Notes under the pieces: generated by a model
What the model saw: the letters and a program-made list of their open reading frames with translations, nothing else
Told to the model about the DNA's origin: nothing
The model's database searches: none
Source: Nitrospira sp.
GTDB taxonomy: Bacteria > UBA9089 > CG2-30-40-21 > SBAY01
DNA: 6,441 nt
Assembly: GCA_005239945.1 (NCBI GenBank)
Contig: SBAY01000238.1
Location: 1-6,441, forward strand
Reading direction: 5' to 3'
Shown: positions 6,232 to 6,441 of the stretch, in pieces
How positions within the stretch are numbered: the stretch's first letter is position 1
How the letters are laid out: every line of letters begins with the position of its first letter
Position numbers and translations under genes: made by a program

Positions 6232-6284
6232 GCTTAAGGGGGCGCATGTCGTAAAAATAGGTAACCTTAAATTACTTGATATTA

Positions 6285-6313
6285 TTTATATTACAATTCG
6301 ATAGATTTGTCAA
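6285..6313 (-). promoter_or_regulatory. Near-consensus sigma-70 promoter of the SLH-like/TPR-SH3b operon
   Basis: On the - strand TTGACA (6313-6308, perfect -35) and TATAAA (6290-6285, five of six for -10) are separated by exactly 17 bases. Transcription would begin near 6278, giving a leader of about 58 bases before the ATG at 6220. The -35 box straddles the loop and one arm of the palindrome at 6298-6326, so a dimeric protein bound there would block RNA polymerase. Confidence 0.75.
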
Positions 6314-6326
6314 GCAAATCTATCGA
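6298..6326. promoter_or_regulatory. 12-bp-arm palindrome over the -35 box, candidate operator
   Basis: TCGATAGATTTG (6298-6309) and CAAATCTATCGA (6315-6326) are perfect inverted repeats with a five-base centre. There is no T-run on either side, so it is not a typical intrinsic terminator. Its overlap with the -35 box of a strong promoter suggests a repressor site. The regulator is not encoded in the window. Confidence 0.6.
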
Positions 6327-6441
6327 GGGGCAGACAATTTGAAAGAGATTTTTTGTCATGAGAAAAAAATGCTTTTTATTCTTAAAACAATAATTTGGTA
6401 CAAATTAAATTTATGAATAGAAACTTCCGATAAAAGGAATA
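6327..6441. other. AT-rich non-coding DNA upstream of the operon promoter
   Basis: No coding frame is supported on either strand. A second small palindrome, TAATTTG (6391-6397), GTA, CAAATTA (6401-6407), lies about 80 bases upstream of the operator and shares its ATTTG/CAAAT core. No promoter for a + strand gene was convincing. Confidence 0.4.

Noticed and set aside
6218..6247. Longer start for the SLH-like protein at the ATG at 6247
   Set aside because: The ATG at 6220 has AGGAG at the right distance and begins a canonical signal peptide; the upstream ATG has neither.
6298..6326. Palindrome as an intrinsic terminator
   Set aside because: The stem is AT-rich and no T-run follows on either strand, while it overlaps an excellent -35 box.
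1..6441. CRISPR array, tRNA, rRNA or insertion sequence with transposase
   Set aside because: No regularly spaced direct repeats with unique spacers, no cloverleaf-like or rRNA-like sequence, and no transposase reading frame were seen.

Overview
This is an AT-rich bacterial window (clearly below 50% G+C by eye) with six protein-coding genes and repeat-rich intergenic DNA. The genes do not identify a lineage. Low-G+C housekeeping-type transporters, secreted S-layer-homology-like and SH3b proteins, and intergenic DNA built from short reiterated words (GATTTTGGATT, GGAAGGCTGAAG, TTCAGAC/TTTAGAC) suggest an uncultivated environmental bacterium, perhaps one of the candidate phyla. That is an inference only.

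Left half, + strand (1-2163). A 24-bp perfect inverted repeat (18-84) and an unassigned leader come before two adjacent paralogous four-helix membrane proteins (282-635 and 657-1007). These resemble small-multidrug-resistance or ArnE/ArnF-type flippase subunits but lack the catalytic glutamate of drug exporters, so they probably form a heterodimer with another job. A long imperfect hairpin (1022-1093) then separates them from an AI-2E/PerM-family membrane protein (1108-2163).

Centre (2164-3382). The AI-2E gene converges on a zinc-type cation diffusion facilitator on the - strand (2391-3335). The gap holds a roughly 195-bp inverted-repeat element (2214-2408). Its right arm supplies the last five codons and the stop of the CDF gene. 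The CDF gene has a candidate promoter of its own at 3353-3382.

Right half, - strand (3379-6326). A near-consensus sigma-70 promoter (6285-6313), whose -35 box lies inside a 12-bp-arm palindrome, drives a two-gene overlapping operon. The first gene encodes a secreted protein of about 636 residues with N-terminal SLH-like segments. The second starts at TTG, overlaps the first by 29 bases, and encodes a secreted TPR-like/SH3b protein. The two products probably work together in the cell envelope; their function is unknown.

The most notable observation is in that second gene. The SH3b domain is cut by an in-frame TGA exactly where the family normally has a tryptophan, and the rest of the domain continues in frame for 22 codons. 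All 18 tryptophans in the window's six genes are encoded by TGG, so this looks like a nonsense mutation, readthrough or a sequencing error rather than a reassigned code.
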